Positions 9,317-18,242 are shown, counted from the first letter of the stretch. The stretch: DNA of 64,000 nucleotides from Streptomyces roseofulvus (GCF_039534915.1 NZ_BAAAWE010000001.1:4960001-5024000); one strand, 5' to 3'. Made by a program: numbers and translations. Notes: generated from the sequence alone by a model not told the origin.

Positions 9317-12265
9317 GTGGACGAGTACGCGGGAAGAGTGCTCGCTGAGCGCTACCGCCTGCCGTTGCCGCCCGCCGGCGCCGACGCGCTCGTCGACCTC
9401 GTCGAGACCCGCGCCTTCGACACGTACAGCGGGCAGGAGGTGCGGATCCGTCAGGTCCCCCTGCCCGAGTTCGTCGACGCCGAGGTCCTCGACGAGGGCC
9501 CGCCGCCCACGGGCCCGTACGGGGGCGGCGGGGCCACCCGCCGGCCGGCCGAGCCGGTCGTCCGGCGGGCGATCGAGGCGGCCCAGGCCGCCGCCCAGAT
9601 CCCCGACCATCCCTTACTGGACCAGGTCTTCGACGTCTTCGCGGAGGCCGGCTCGCTGTGGATAGTGAGCGAGTACGTCGCCTCCCGTCCCCTCTCCGCG
9701 CTCCTCGCCGAGGGCCCGCTCAACCCGTTCCGCGCCGCCGAGATCGCCGCGGACGTCCTCACCGCACTGCGCGCCCTCCACGCCCACGGCTGGGTGCACC
9801 GCAACATCACCGCCCGCACGGTCCTGGTCTGCGACGACGGGCGCGTCGTCCTCACCGGCCTGGCCGCCGGCGCCGCCGAGGAGGCCCTCTGCGGCTACGC
9901 CCCCGTCCCCGACCCCGAGGACCCCGCCTTCCGCGCGCCCGCGCCCGAGTTCGGGGAGCAGGAGGAGTACGGGGAGCACGGGGAGCACGGGGAGTACGAG
10001 GAGTACGAGGAGGAGACGGAAGAGCCGTACGAGACGCACGAGACGCACGAGGCGCACGAGCCGTACGAGCCGTACGAGACGCACGAGAGCGACGAGCCCG
10101 AGGCGTACGAGCCCGAGACCTACCAGCCCGAGGCGTACGAGCACGACACCGCCGAGCACGAGGTGTACGAGACCGGCGAGTACGCGGCACCCGAGCCGCC
10201 GCCGGAGCCGGAGCCCGTCCCGTACGGCGTCGACCCCTACGGCCGGGCGACGCCGACGCCGCGCCCCGTCAGCCCCCCGGAGGCTCCGGCGGTGCCGCCC
10301 AGCGCCGATCTGCGGGCGGCCAGGGCGGGGGCCATCGCCGCCTACCGCGCGGCCACCCGCGCCGCCGCCGCGCGGCGCGGCGACACCGGCCCGCTCCCGG
10401 CCCCGCGCCCGCCGGAGCCCCCGGCCGCCCTCGAACCCGCTCCCGAACCGGCCCTCGGACCCACCCTCGAACCCGCCCCCGAACCCGAGGCGCCCGCCCT
10501 CCCCGAGGCCACCCGCCCCGGCCCGGCCCCCCAGTGGTGGGCGCGGACGCCCGACGACGAGGACGACGGCGACGACGGGGACGACGGGGACGAGGGCTAC
10601 GGCGGGGACCGGGCCCCTCGCCCGCCGCGCCTGATGCTCAAGGGCACCTGGAGCGACGGGCCGCACGCCTCCCGGGACGGCACGCCGCCCGTCCCCGCCG
10701 GCGGCTCCGTGCTGCCCGGCTCCGGCCGGCCCGCGCTGCCCGCCGGGTACGCGCCCGCCACCCCGGAGCCCGTCCGCCCGTCCCCGCCGCCCGCCGGGGC
10801 CGCGGTGCCCGCGCAGCCGGGGCCGCCGACGGAGCGGTACCGGGGCCCGGAGACCCGGCTCGCCGCCGAGCGGGCCCGGCAGACCCGGATCGCGGTGGTC
10901 GGCGCCGTCACCGAGCGCTGGGCGCCCGAACAGGCCGGGCCCGTGCACGAGAACTGGCGGCTCGCCCCGCCCATCGGCCCCGCCACCGACCTGTGGGCGC
11001 TCGGCGCCCTGCTCTACCGGGCCGTCCAGGGCCACGCCCCCTACCCCGAGGACAGCGCGGCCGAACTGGTCCAGCTGGTCTGCGCCGAGCCGCCCGCCTT
11101 CGCCGAGGAGTGCGGCCCGCTGCGCCCGGTGGTGGAGTCGCTGCTGCGCCAGGACCCCACCGAGCGCCCGGACTTCGAGGAGCTGCGCGGCTGGCTGCGG
11201 TCGCTGGTCCGGTCCGCGCCGGAGCCGGAGGTGGACTTCGCGGCGCCGCCCCCGCGGCCGTTCGACGCCAGGCGGCTGCCGATCCTGCGCCGCCGGGGCG
11301 AGCTGGTGCGCCGCCGCCGCGCGTCCGCCGGGTCGGGGCGCCACCGGCACCGGCGAGGCAAGGAGCCCCGCCGCGAGCAGGCCGCCCCGCCCGCCCCCGT
11401 ACCGGAGGAGCAGCCGCAGGCACCGTTCTTCCAGGACGGGCACCGCGAGGAGTACGCACCCCACCAGGCACCCGAGTACGGGTACGAGTACGGCGACGAG
11501 GACGCCGAGCCCGAGCCCCCGCGCCGGTCCGCGCGCCCCCCGGCCGCCCCGCGCTCCCTCGGGCGGCGCCTGGTCCTGCTCGTCCTGCTGCTGGCCGGCG
11601 GCGCCCTCGCGTACGCCGCGGTCGCCCTGCCCCGGACGGGCACCGGCGAGGAGCCGGCCGGCGCCCGCCCGTCCGCCTCCGCGCCCCCGGCACGGAGCCC
11701 GTCGTCCGCCGCCCCGCCCGCCACCCCGAGTTCCCCGGCGCAGAGCCCGTCGGCGCCGTCGACCCGGCCCACCCCCTCCGCCCCGCCCGCCTCCGCCTCC
11801 GGCCCCGCCCTGGCGGCCGGATACGCGCTCCGCGAGGACCCGGAGGGCTTCCGGATCGGCGTCCCGCGCGACTGGCGGCGCAGCCCCGTCAACGACGCGG
11901 GGCAAGTCCGCTACGTCGGAGGCGACTTCACGCTGATCGTGGTGCCCGGCCGGGACAGCGTGCGGGACCACGGCTCCGACCCGCTGGAGTACCAGAACTC
12001 CCGGGAGCGGGAGCTGGAGCCGTACCGGCAGTCCAGCTGGGCGCAGCTGGTGAAGGCCCGGCGGGTCGACATCGGCCGCACGCCCACCGCCGAGGGGCAG
12101 TACACCTGGCTCGACAGCACCGGCCGTGAGGTCTTCGTCCGCAACCTCGCCCTGATCGACGGCGGCCGCTACCACGTCGTCCAGGTCATCGGCCCGGAGA
12201 GCGACCGGGACAAGGTGTCGGAGATCTACGACGAGGCGGTGAAGGGCTTCCGACCGGGTCGCTGA
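9317..12265 (+). CDS. Receptor pseudokinase with large disordered insert and TTA codon
   Basis: 982 residues; GTG 9317 follows a GGGGGAGG ribosome-binding site 54 bases after the upstream kinase gene. The kinase fold is degenerate: no Gly loop, VAIK-like Lys replaced by Arg (VRIRQV), HRD changed to HRN (161-163), and DFG changed to TGL. The lobe is split after about residue 190 by about 330 residues rich in Glu, Tyr, His and Pro, before the remaining C-lobe (ATDLWALGALLYRAVQG). A transmembrane helix (about 755-778) and an outer domain like those of its neighbours follow. Codon 100 (9614-9616) is TTA. Likely a non-catalytic scaffold or partner of the adjacent kinases. Confidence 0.85.
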   Translation: MDEYAGRVLAERYRLPLPPAGADALVDLVETRAFDTYSGQEVRIRQVPLPEFVDAEVLDEGPPPTGPYGGGGATRRPAEPVVRRAIEAAQAAAQIPDHPLLDQVFDVFAEAGSLWIVSEYVASRPLSALLAEGPLNPFRAAEIAADVLTALRALHAHGWVHRNITARTVLVCDDGRVVLTGLAAGAAEEALCGYAPVPDPEDPAFRAPAPEFGEQEEYGEHGEHGEYEEYEEETEEPYETHETHEAHEPYEPYETHESDEPEAYEPETYQPEAYEHDTAEHEVYETGEYAAPEPPPEPEPVPYGVDPYGRATPTPRPVSPPEAPAVPPSADLRAARAGAIAAYRAATRAAAARRGDTGPLPAPRPPEPPAALEPAPEPALGPTLEPAPEPEAPALPEATRPGPAPQWWARTPDDEDDGDDGDDGDEGYGGDRAPRPPRLMLKGTWSDGPHASRDGTPPVPAGGSVLPGSGRPALPAGYAPATPEPVRPSPPPAGAAVPAQPGPPTERYRGPETRLAAERARQTRIAVVGAVTERWAPEQAGPVHENWRLAPPIGPATDLWALGALLYRAVQGHAPYPEDSAAELVQLVCAEPPAFAEECGPLRPVVESLLRQDPTERPDFEELRGWLRSLVRSAPEPEVDFAAPPPRPFDARRLPILRRRGELVRRRRASAGSGRHRHRRGKEPRREQAAPPAPVPEEQPQAPFFQDGHREEYAPHQAPEYGYEYGDEDAEPEPPRRSARPPAAPRSLGRRLVLLVLLLAGGALAYAAVALPRTGTGEEPAGARPSASAPPARSPSSAAPPATPSSPAQSPSAPSTRPTPSAPPASASGPALAAGYALREDPEGFRIGVPRDWRRSPVNDAGQVRYVGGDFTLIVVPGRDSVRDHGSDPLEYQNSRERELEPYRQSSWAQLVKARRVDIGRTPTAEGQYTWLDSTGREVFVRNLALIDGGRYHVVQVIGPESDRDKVSEIYDEAVKGFRPGR
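9614..9616 (+). other. In-frame TTA (bldA-type) codon
   Basis: Leu codon 100 of the pseudokinase gene. In Streptomyces TTA is read only by the developmentally regulated bldA tRNA. I saw no other in-frame TTA in the called genes. Confidence 0.8.
9955..10200 (+). repeat. Coding low-complexity repeat (GAG/TAC/CAC)
   Basis: Degenerate tandem codons inside the pseudokinase gene encode runs such as EYGEHGEHGEYEEYEEE and YETHETHEAHEPYEPYE, a strongly acidic segment rich in Tyr and His. Confidence 0.85.
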
Positions 12266-12307
12266 GCCTCCGGCCGACGCCCGCCGACGGCCCCTCCGAG
12301 GGCCCCC

Positions 12308-12339
12308 GACGGCCCGCCGACGGCCGTCGACGGGCCGTC
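12308..12339 (+). terminator. Possible terminator, nested palindrome
   Basis: An outer 9-bp stem (12308-12316 with 12331-12339) encloses a 12-bp palindrome, in the 191-bp gap between the pseudokinase and the next kinase. Confidence 0.5.
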
Positions 12340-12456
12340 ACCGGAGCCCCCGCGGGCGCCCGGCGGTCACGGTGCGGTTCCTTTGCGGGCCCCGAGGTTC
12401 CGTCCGCCGTCCCCTCCTCCGTAACCTGGCATCGGAAGCAACGGGGGCGGGGGCAC

Positions 12457-14124
12457 GTGGAACATTCTCAGGGCACAGGGGCGGGGCTGTTGCTCGCCGG
12501 GCGGTACCGGCTGGGCGAGTCCATCGGGCGCGGCGGCATGGGCAAGGTCTGGCGCGCGCACGACGAGGTGCTGCACCGCGTGGTGGCGGTCAAGGAGCTG
12601 ACGGCGGGTCGGTTCGTCGCCGAGGCCGACCGGCTGGTGCTGCACGCCCGCACCCAGAAGGAGGCGCGGGCCGCCGCCCGGATCACCCACCCCGGTGTGG
12701 TGACCGTCCACGACGTCCTCGAACACGACGACCGGCCCTGGATCGTCATGCAGTTCGTCGACGGACCCTCGCTCGCCGACGCCGTCAAGGAGGCCGGCAC
12801 GATCGCGCCCCGCGAGGCGGCCCGGGTCGGCCTGCACGTCGTCGGCGCGCTGCGGGCCGCGCACGCGGCCGGGGTGCTCCACCGGGACGTGAAGCCCGGC
12901 AACGTCCTGCTGGCCCGGGACGGGCGGGTCCTCATCACCGACTTCGGCATCGCGGCGATCGAGGGCGACTCCACCATCACCAGGACCGGCGAGCTCGTCG
13001 GCTCGATCGACTACCTGGCGCCCGAGCGGGTCCGGGGCGGCGATCCGGGCCCGGCCTCCGACCTGTGGTCGCTCGGCGCCACCCTGTACACGGCGGTCGA
13101 GGGCACCTCGCCGTTCCGCCGCACGTCCCCGATCAGCACCATGCAGGCCGTCGTCGGCGAGGAGCCGCCGTACCCGGCGAAGGCGGGACCGCTCGCCTCC
13201 GTCATCGTGGCGCTGCTGCGCAAGGACCCGGAGCAGCGGCCGCACGCGGACGAGGCCGAGCGGATGCTGCTGGACGCGATGGAGGGCCGCAGCCCGCAGA
13301 CCGCCCAGGCGTACGTGCCGACGCAGCGGATGCGGCTGGACGTGGAGCGGCCCGCTTCCGGGGGGTCCGGCCCGGAGGACGTACCGGCTCCCCGTACGGC
13401 GGAGTGGCCCTCCCCCGGGCAGACCGCCACCACACGGCCGTCCGTGCCGGCCCCGGCCTCCGGCGCACCCGCGCCCGCCCCCGCGCCGGCCGCGGGGAAG
13501 GGACGCTGGCGCTCCGCGGTCCTCACCGCGGTGCTCGGCGCCGTCGTCGCGGGCGGCGCCGTCTTCGCCGTGATGCAGTACGGCGGAGGCGACGGCGGCC
13601 GCGGGCCAGGCCCCGGTCCGAGTACCGGTGTCAGCACACCCGCCGACCGCAAGGGCGTGGCGGCGGACGACGTCCCCGAGGGCTGGCGGCGGGTCGAGGA
13701 CCCGGCGGGCTTCAGCCTGGTCGTCCCGGACGGCTGGAAGCGCCAGAAGGACGGCGAGAACATCGACTACACCCCGGACGGCGGCCGTCACCGCCTCCGG
13801 ATCAGCATCGACAGGAGCCCCGACTTCGAGAACCCGTACCAGCACCTCCTGGACCTGGAGAAGACGCTCCGGAAGCGGATGGACTACCAGCGGGTGTGGC
13901 TGAACCAGAACACCTACCGCGACCAGGTCAGGTCCGCGCTGTGGGAGTTCACCTGGACCGAGAAGCAGAACTTCCCGGGGCCGCGGCACGCGATCGACCA
14001 GATGTACTTCGCCGACGACGGCACCGAGTACGCGATCTACATGACCTCGCCCCAGTCGAGCTGGGAGACCACCCGGGAGCAGTTCGACATCGTCCTCCAG
14101 CACTGGCGGGCACCCGGCGCCTGA
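12457..14124 (+). CDS. Membrane Ser/Thr protein kinase, active
   Basis: 555 residues from GTG 12457. The kinase domain starts almost at the amino terminus (about 14-275) and is complete: IGRGGMGKVW (23-32), Lys46, HRDVKPGN with Asp144, DFG Asp162 and APERVRG. A Pro/Ala-rich linker, one transmembrane helix (about 352-372) and an extracytoplasmic domain (about 395-555) follow. The outer domain opens GWRRVEDPAGFSLVVPDGW and is clearly related to that of the pseudokinase. It is the third gene of the co-directional receptor-kinase cluster, separated from the second by a likely terminator, so it probably has its own promoter. Confidence 0.9.
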   Translation: MEHSQGTGAGLLLAGRYRLGESIGRGGMGKVWRAHDEVLHRVVAVKELTAGRFVAEADRLVLHARTQKEARAAARITHPGVVTVHDVLEHDDRPWIVMQFVDGPSLADAVKEAGTIAPREAARVGLHVVGALRAAHAAGVLHRDVKPGNVLLARDGRVLITDFGIAAIEGDSTITRTGELVGSIDYLAPERVRGGDPGPASDLWSLGATLYTAVEGTSPFRRTSPISTMQAVVGEEPPYPAKAGPLASVIVALLRKDPEQRPHADEAERMLLDAMEGRSPQTAQAYVPTQRMRLDVERPASGGSGPEDVPAPRTAEWPSPGQTATTRPSVPAPASGAPAPAPAPAAGKGRWRSAVLTAVLGAVVAGGAVFAVMQYGGGDGGRGPGPGPSTGVSTPADRKGVAADDVPEGWRRVEDPAGFSLVVPDGWKRQKDGENIDYTPDGGRHRLRISIDRSPDFENPYQHLLDLEKTLRKRMDYQRVWLNQNTYRDQVRSALWEFTWTEKQNFPGPRHAIDQMYFADDGTEYAIYMTSPQSSWETTREQFDIVLQHWRAPGA

Positions 14125-14184
14125 CGGCCCGGAAAAATCTTCCCGGGGACCCCCGTGAGCGCGGTGAGCCCCTGATCAGGGCTT

Positions 14185-14208
14185 TCGCGCCAGTGATCAC
14201 TGGCGCGA
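14185..14208. promoter_or_regulatory. 24-bp perfect palindrome, candidate operator
   Basis: Half-site TCGCGCCAGTGA is followed directly by its complement, 71-94 bp before the dehydrogenase start at 14279. With no loop it is a better protein-binding dyad than a terminator, although it could also end the kinase transcript. Confidence 0.6.
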
Positions 14209-14278
14209 TGTGTGCGGGGCGTGAAAACGCGTTACCGGCGGGTACCCAAAGACCGGAACGGCGCCTACGCTCGGCGGC

Positions 14279-15946
14279 ATGACGGACTCGCAGGCTGCCA
14301 CCGCCGCTCCCCCGGTTCCCGCCGACGCCGCGCAGGCGGCCCGCCCCGCCACCCCGGCCGGCGCGACCAACCCGGTCGCCCCCGCGCCCGCCGGCGCCCG
14401 GACCGCCGCCGACGTGGTGACGCCCGAGCTGGTCGCCCGGCTCACCCGGGGCGTCATCGGCTCCGGCCGCACCGCCAACCACACCCCCTTCACCGGGAAG
14501 AAGCTGGCGGACCTGCCCGAGGCCACCCCCGAGGACGTCGCCGAGGCCTTCACCCGCGCCCGCGCCGCGCAGGCCGCCTGGGCAGCCACCCCCGTCCGGG
14601 CCCGCGCCGCCGTCCTGCTCCGCTTCCACGACCTGGTCCTCGCCCGCCAGTCCGAGGTCCTCGACCTCATCCAGCTGGAGACCGGCAAGGCCCGGCTGCA
14701 CGCCCACGAGGAGGTCCTCGCGGTCGCCGTCGCCGCCCGCCACTACGGCCGCAAGGCGCCCTCGTACCTGCGCCCCAAGCGCCACACCGGCGTCGTCCCG
14801 ACCCTCACCAAGGTCACCGAGCTGCGGCAGCCCCGCGGGGTCGTCGGCCAGATCGCCCCCTGGAACTACCCGCTCGAACTCTCCGTCGGCGACGCCCTGC
14901 CCGCCTTCGTGGCGGGCAATGCACTGGTCATGAAGCCGGACACCGAGACCGCGCTCACCGCGCTCTGGGCCCGTGACCTGCTCATCGAGGCCGGGCTCCC
15001 GGCCGAGGTCTTCCAGGTCGTGCTCGGCGAGGGACCGGTCGTCGGCCCCGAGGTCGTCCGGCACGCCGACTACGTCTCCTTCACCGGCTCCACCCGCACC
15101 GGCCGCGAGGTCGCCCAGGGCGCCGCCGCCCGTCTCGTCGGCGTGTCCCTCGAACTCGGCGGCAAGAACGCCATGCTGGTCCTCGAGGACGCCGACGTCG
15201 AGAAGGCCGCCGCCGGCGCCGTCCGCGCCTGCTTCTCCTCCGCCGGCCAGCTCTGCATCTCCATCGAGCGCCTCTACGTGCACGCGTCGATCGCCGACGC
15301 CTTCGTCGAGCGCTTCGCCGCACGCACCAGGGCCATGCGGCTCGGAAACTCCCTCGCGTACGGCGCCGACATGGGCTCCCTCGTCGGCGAGCGCCAGCTG
15401 GAGGCCGTCACGCGGCACGTCGACGAGGCCGTCGCCAAGGGCGCCACGCTCGTCGCCGGCGGCGTCGCCCGCCCCGACATCGGCCCCCTCTTCTACGAGC
15501 CGACCATCCTCGACGGCGTCGAGGCCCCGATGGCCGTCTGCGCCGAGGAGACCTTCGGCCCGGTCGTCTCGATCTACCGCTTCACCGACGAGGACGAGGC
15601 GGTCGAGCGCGCCAACGCCACCGCGTACGGTCTCAACTCCTCCGTCTGGACCACGGACGCCCGCCGCGGCCACGCCGTCGCCGCCCGGCTGCGCACCGGC
15701 ACCGTCAACATCAACGAGGGGTACGCCCCCGCGTACGGCAGCGTCCGCGCCCCGATGGGCGGCATGAAGGACTCCGGCCTCGGCCGCCGCCACGGCTCCG
15801 AGGGCATCCTCAAGTACACCGAGGCCCAGACCGTCGCCCAGCAGCGCCTGATGCCGCTCGCGCCGTCCTTCGGGATGGACGACGAGGCGTACGCGAAGGT
15901 GATGAGCCTCTCCCTGAAGGCGCTGAAGGCCCTGCGCCTGAGCTGA
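14279..15946 (+). CDS. Succinate-semialdehyde-type NAD(P) aldehyde dehydrogenase
   Basis: Oxidises an aldehyde, most likely succinic semialdehyde, to the acid (GABA/4-carbon catabolism). The 555 residues carry an Ala/Pro-rich extension (1-40) ahead of a full aldehyde dehydrogenase fold. The nicotinamide region GQIAPWNYPLELSVGDALPA, general base Glu292 (LELGGKN), nucleophile Cys326 (GQLCISIER) and EETFGPVVSIYRF are present. The SIER context after the Cys resembles the SSADH branch, but substrate is not decided by sequence. ATG 14279 has no strong ribosome-binding site. A 24-bp palindrome lies upstream, and a GMC oxidoreductase gene follows after 50 bp, probably co-transcribed. Confidence 0.88.
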   Translation: MTDSQAATAAPPVPADAAQAARPATPAGATNPVAPAPAGARTAADVVTPELVARLTRGVIGSGRTANHTPFTGKKLADLPEATPEDVAEAFTRARAAQAAWAATPVRARAAVLLRFHDLVLARQSEVLDLIQLETGKARLHAHEEVLAVAVAARHYGRKAPSYLRPKRHTGVVPTLTKVTELRQPRGVVGQIAPWNYPLELSVGDALPAFVAGNALVMKPDTETALTALWARDLLIEAGLPAEVFQVVLGEGPVVGPEVVRHADYVSFTGSTRTGREVAQGAAARLVGVSLELGGKNAMLVLEDADVEKAAAGAVRACFSSAGQLCISIERLYVHASIADAFVERFAARTRAMRLGNSLAYGADMGSLVGERQLEAVTRHVDEAVAKGATLVAGGVARPDIGPLFYEPTILDGVEAPMAVCAEETFGPVVSIYRFTDEDEAVERANATAYGLNSSVWTTDARRGHAVAARLRTGTVNINEGYAPAYGSVRAPMGGMKDSGLGRRHGSEGILKYTEAQTVAQQRLMPLAPSFGMDDEAYAKVMSLSLKALKALRLS

Positions 15947-15996
15947 CGCGGCCCCGAACCCCTGCCCGTCCGACCCTTTTCCTCACGAGGAGAGCC

Positions 15997-17820
15997 ATGA
16001 CCGCGGTACCCCCTGCCCGAAATCAGGACGAGGACGACGCGTACGACTACGACGTCCTCGTGGTCGGCTCCGGCTTCGGCGGCTCGGTCACCGCCCTCCG
16101 GCTCACCGAGAAGGGCTACCGGGTCGGCGTCCTGGAGGCCGGCCGCCGCTTCACCCGCGAGTCCCTGCCGAAGAACTCCTGGGACCTGAAGAACTTCCTG
16201 TGGGCGCCGACGCTGGGCCTGTACGGAATCCAGCGCATCCACCTGCTCGGCAACGTGATGGTGCTGGCCGGCGCGGGCGTCGGCGGCGGCTCCCTCAACT
16301 ACGCGAACACCCTCTACGAGCCGCTGGCGCCGTTCTTCGACGACCCGCAGTGGAAGGACATCGCCGACTGGCGGGCCGAGCTCGCCCCGTACTACGACCA
16401 GGCCAAGCGGATGCTGGGCGTCCGGCTCAACCCGACGATGACCCCCTCCGACGTGCACCTGAAGGCCGCCGCCCAGGCCATGGGGATCGGCGACAGCTTC
16501 CACATGGCACCGGTCGGCGTCTTCTTCGGGGACGGACGGGACGCCGTCGGCGAGGACGGGGTCGGTACGGCGAAGGCGAAGCCGGGCGCGGAGGTCGCCG
16601 ACCCGTTCTTCGGCGGCGCGGGCCCCTCCCGCAAGGCGTGCACCGAGTGCGGCGAGTGCATGACCGGCTGCCGGCACGGCGCCAAGAACACCCTCAACGA
16701 GAACTACCTCTACCTCGCCGAGAAGGCGGGCGCGGTCGTCCACCCGATGACCTCGGTCGTCGCCGTCACCGAGGACTCGCGCGGCGGCTACGCCGTGAAG
16801 ACCCTCCCCACCGACAACCGCAGGAAGGGCAGGGGCCGCACCTTCACCGCCCGCCGGGTGGTCATCGCCGCCGGCACCTACGGCACCCAGACCCTGCTCC
16901 ACCGGATGAAGGACAGCGGTCTGCTGCCCCGGATCTCCGCCCGGCTCGGCGAGCTGACCCGCACCAACTCCGAGGGCCTGGTCGGCGCCCAGACCACCGA
17001 CCGCCGCTACCGGCGCAAGCACGGGCACCAGAAGGCCGACTTCACCCGCGGCGTCGCCATCACCTCGTCCGTCCACCCCGACGAGAACACCCACATCGAG
17101 CCCGTCCGCTACGGCAAGGGCTCCAACTCGATGGGCGGCCTCACCGTCCTCCAGGTCCCCTACGGCGCCCACCGGGTGCGCAACTGGGCCCTCAACATGG
17201 CCCGGCACCCCGTCCTCGCGCTCCGCTCGCTCTCCACCCGGCGCTGGTCCGAGCGGACCATCATCGGCCTCGTCATGCAGTCCCTCGACAACTCGCTGAC
17301 GACCTACCGCAAGCCCGGCGGCATCGGAAAGGGCCTGCTCACCGCCCGGCAGGGGCACGGGGCACCGAACCCGACGCAGATCGAGGCCGCGACCCGGGCC
17401 GCCACCCTGATCGCCGAGGAGATCAACGGCTTCCCCGGCTCCAACATCGGCGAGCTGATGGGCACCCCGCTGACCGCCCACTTCCTCGGCGGCTGCCCGA
17501 TCGGCGCCGACGCGGAGTCCGGCGTCATCGACCCGTACCACCGGCTCTACGGCCACCCCGGCATCTCGGTCGTCGACGGCTCGGCGGTCTCCGCCAACCT
17601 CGGCGTCAACCCGTCCCTGACGATCACCGCCCAGGCCGAGCGGGCCATGTCCTTCTGGCCCAACAAGGGCGAGGAGGATCCGCGGCCCCGGCAGGGCGAG
17701 GCGTACGTGCGCGTGGCGGCGGTCGAACCGAAGTCCCCGGCGGTCCCGGCCGAGGCGTTCGGCGCCCTCCGGCTGCCCTTCCTCGGCATCCCGGCGGTCC
17801 CGCCGAAGAAGACGCCCTGA
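15997..17820 (+). CDS. GMC oxidoreductase, cholesterol-oxidase-like, with Cys cluster
   Basis: 607 residues; ATG 15997 has a GAGGAGAG ribosome-binding site. The FAD fold opens with DVLVVGSGFGGSVTALRL (about residues 19-36); the GMC C-terminal motifs GTPLTAHFLGGCPIG and SVVDGSAVSANLGVNPSLTI are present. It resembles the ChoD-like branch of sterol oxidases. An insertion near residues 195-230 has the cluster CTECGECMTGC (Cys215, 218, 221, 225), spaced like a ferredoxin site. There is no export signal, so it is probably cytoplasmic. It lies 50 bp after the aldehyde dehydrogenase and ends at a strong terminator. The substrate is unknown. Confidence 0.85.
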   Translation: MTAVPPARNQDEDDAYDYDVLVVGSGFGGSVTALRLTEKGYRVGVLEAGRRFTRESLPKNSWDLKNFLWAPTLGLYGIQRIHLLGNVMVLAGAGVGGGSLNYANTLYEPLAPFFDDPQWKDIADWRAELAPYYDQAKRMLGVRLNPTMTPSDVHLKAAAQAMGIGDSFHMAPVGVFFGDGRDAVGEDGVGTAKAKPGAEVADPFFGGAGPSRKACTECGECMTGCRHGAKNTLNENYLYLAEKAGAVVHPMTSVVAVTEDSRGGYAVKTLPTDNRRKGRGRTFTARRVVIAAGTYGTQTLLHRMKDSGLLPRISARLGELTRTNSEGLVGAQTTDRRYRRKHGHQKADFTRGVAITSSVHPDENTHIEPVRYGKGSNSMGGLTVLQVPYGAHRVRNWALNMARHPVLALRSLSTRRWSERTIIGLVMQSLDNSLTTYRKPGGIGKGLLTARQGHGAPNPTQIEAATRAATLIAEEINGFPGSNIGELMGTPLTAHFLGGCPIGADAESGVIDPYHRLYGHPGISVVDGSAVSANLGVNPSLTITAQAERAMSFWPNKGEEDPRPRQGEAYVRVAAVEPKSPAVPAEAFGALRLPFLGIPAVPPKKTP

Positions 17821-17865
17821 TCCCGGAACCCTGACCTTCGTCGCGTCCCCTCCCGGACGCACGGA

Positions 17866-17910
17866 AAGGGCGCTGCACCCCCCTCCGAGTGCAGCGCCCT
17901 TCCGGCTTTT
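17866..17910. terminator. Terminator after the GMC gene
   Basis: A 13-bp stem (17866-17878 with 17889-17901) is followed by CCGGCTTTT, so it has a short T-run on the plus strand. Confidence 0.8.
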
Positions 17911-17975
17911 CGGTGTTGCTGCATAGATGACCCCCGGGCCCCGCCTTTGGTTGTAGGCGTTGCACGGGATCTTTG

Positions 17976-17991
17976 TGTGACGCGCGTCACA
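17976..17991. promoter_or_regulatory. Crp-like palindrome TGTGA-N6-TCACA
   Basis: TGTGACGCGCGTCACA, a perfect 16-bp dyad matching the Crp consensus core GTGA-N6-TCAC. It lies between two terminators with no adjacent gene start. Confidence 0.55.
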
Positions 17992-18033
17992 TGCCGGGGA
18001 GGGGTGTGGATGCGGGGTCCACAGGCGTGCGAA

Positions 18034-18073
18034 AGGGGCCCGTGCCGCGATTCCGGTCGCGGCACGGGCCCCT
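18034..18073. terminator. 17-bp perfect hairpin
   Basis: Arms 18034-18050 and 18057-18073 with a 6-nt loop, 43 bp after the Crp-like site. It could end a short plus-strand transcript or the minus-strand chorismate mutase transcript. Confidence 0.65.
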
Positions 18074-18208
18074 GGGTCGGCACCGGTGTCAGGGCAGCGG
18101 CGGTGCCGAGCGGAGCGGCGCCGGGGGGTCGCGCCGCATCGGGGGAGGGAAGTCGGAGGGGACGGGTCGAGGGGACGGGGCGGAGCGGTGGGGGAGGGAG
18201 AGCCGGTT

Positions 18209-18242
18209 GCGGTCGGCCCCGGGCGTCCCCGGGACCGACCGC
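18209..18242. terminator. 15-bp hairpin with one mismatch
   Basis: Arms 18209-18223 and 18228-18242, followed on the plus strand by CCTTTCT. It lies beyond the end of the minus-strand chorismate mutase gene. Confidence 0.45.

Noticed and set aside
9614..12175. Long minus-strand frame over the pseudokinase
   Set aside because: Mirror of a high-GC coding region; no ribosome-binding site or family motif.
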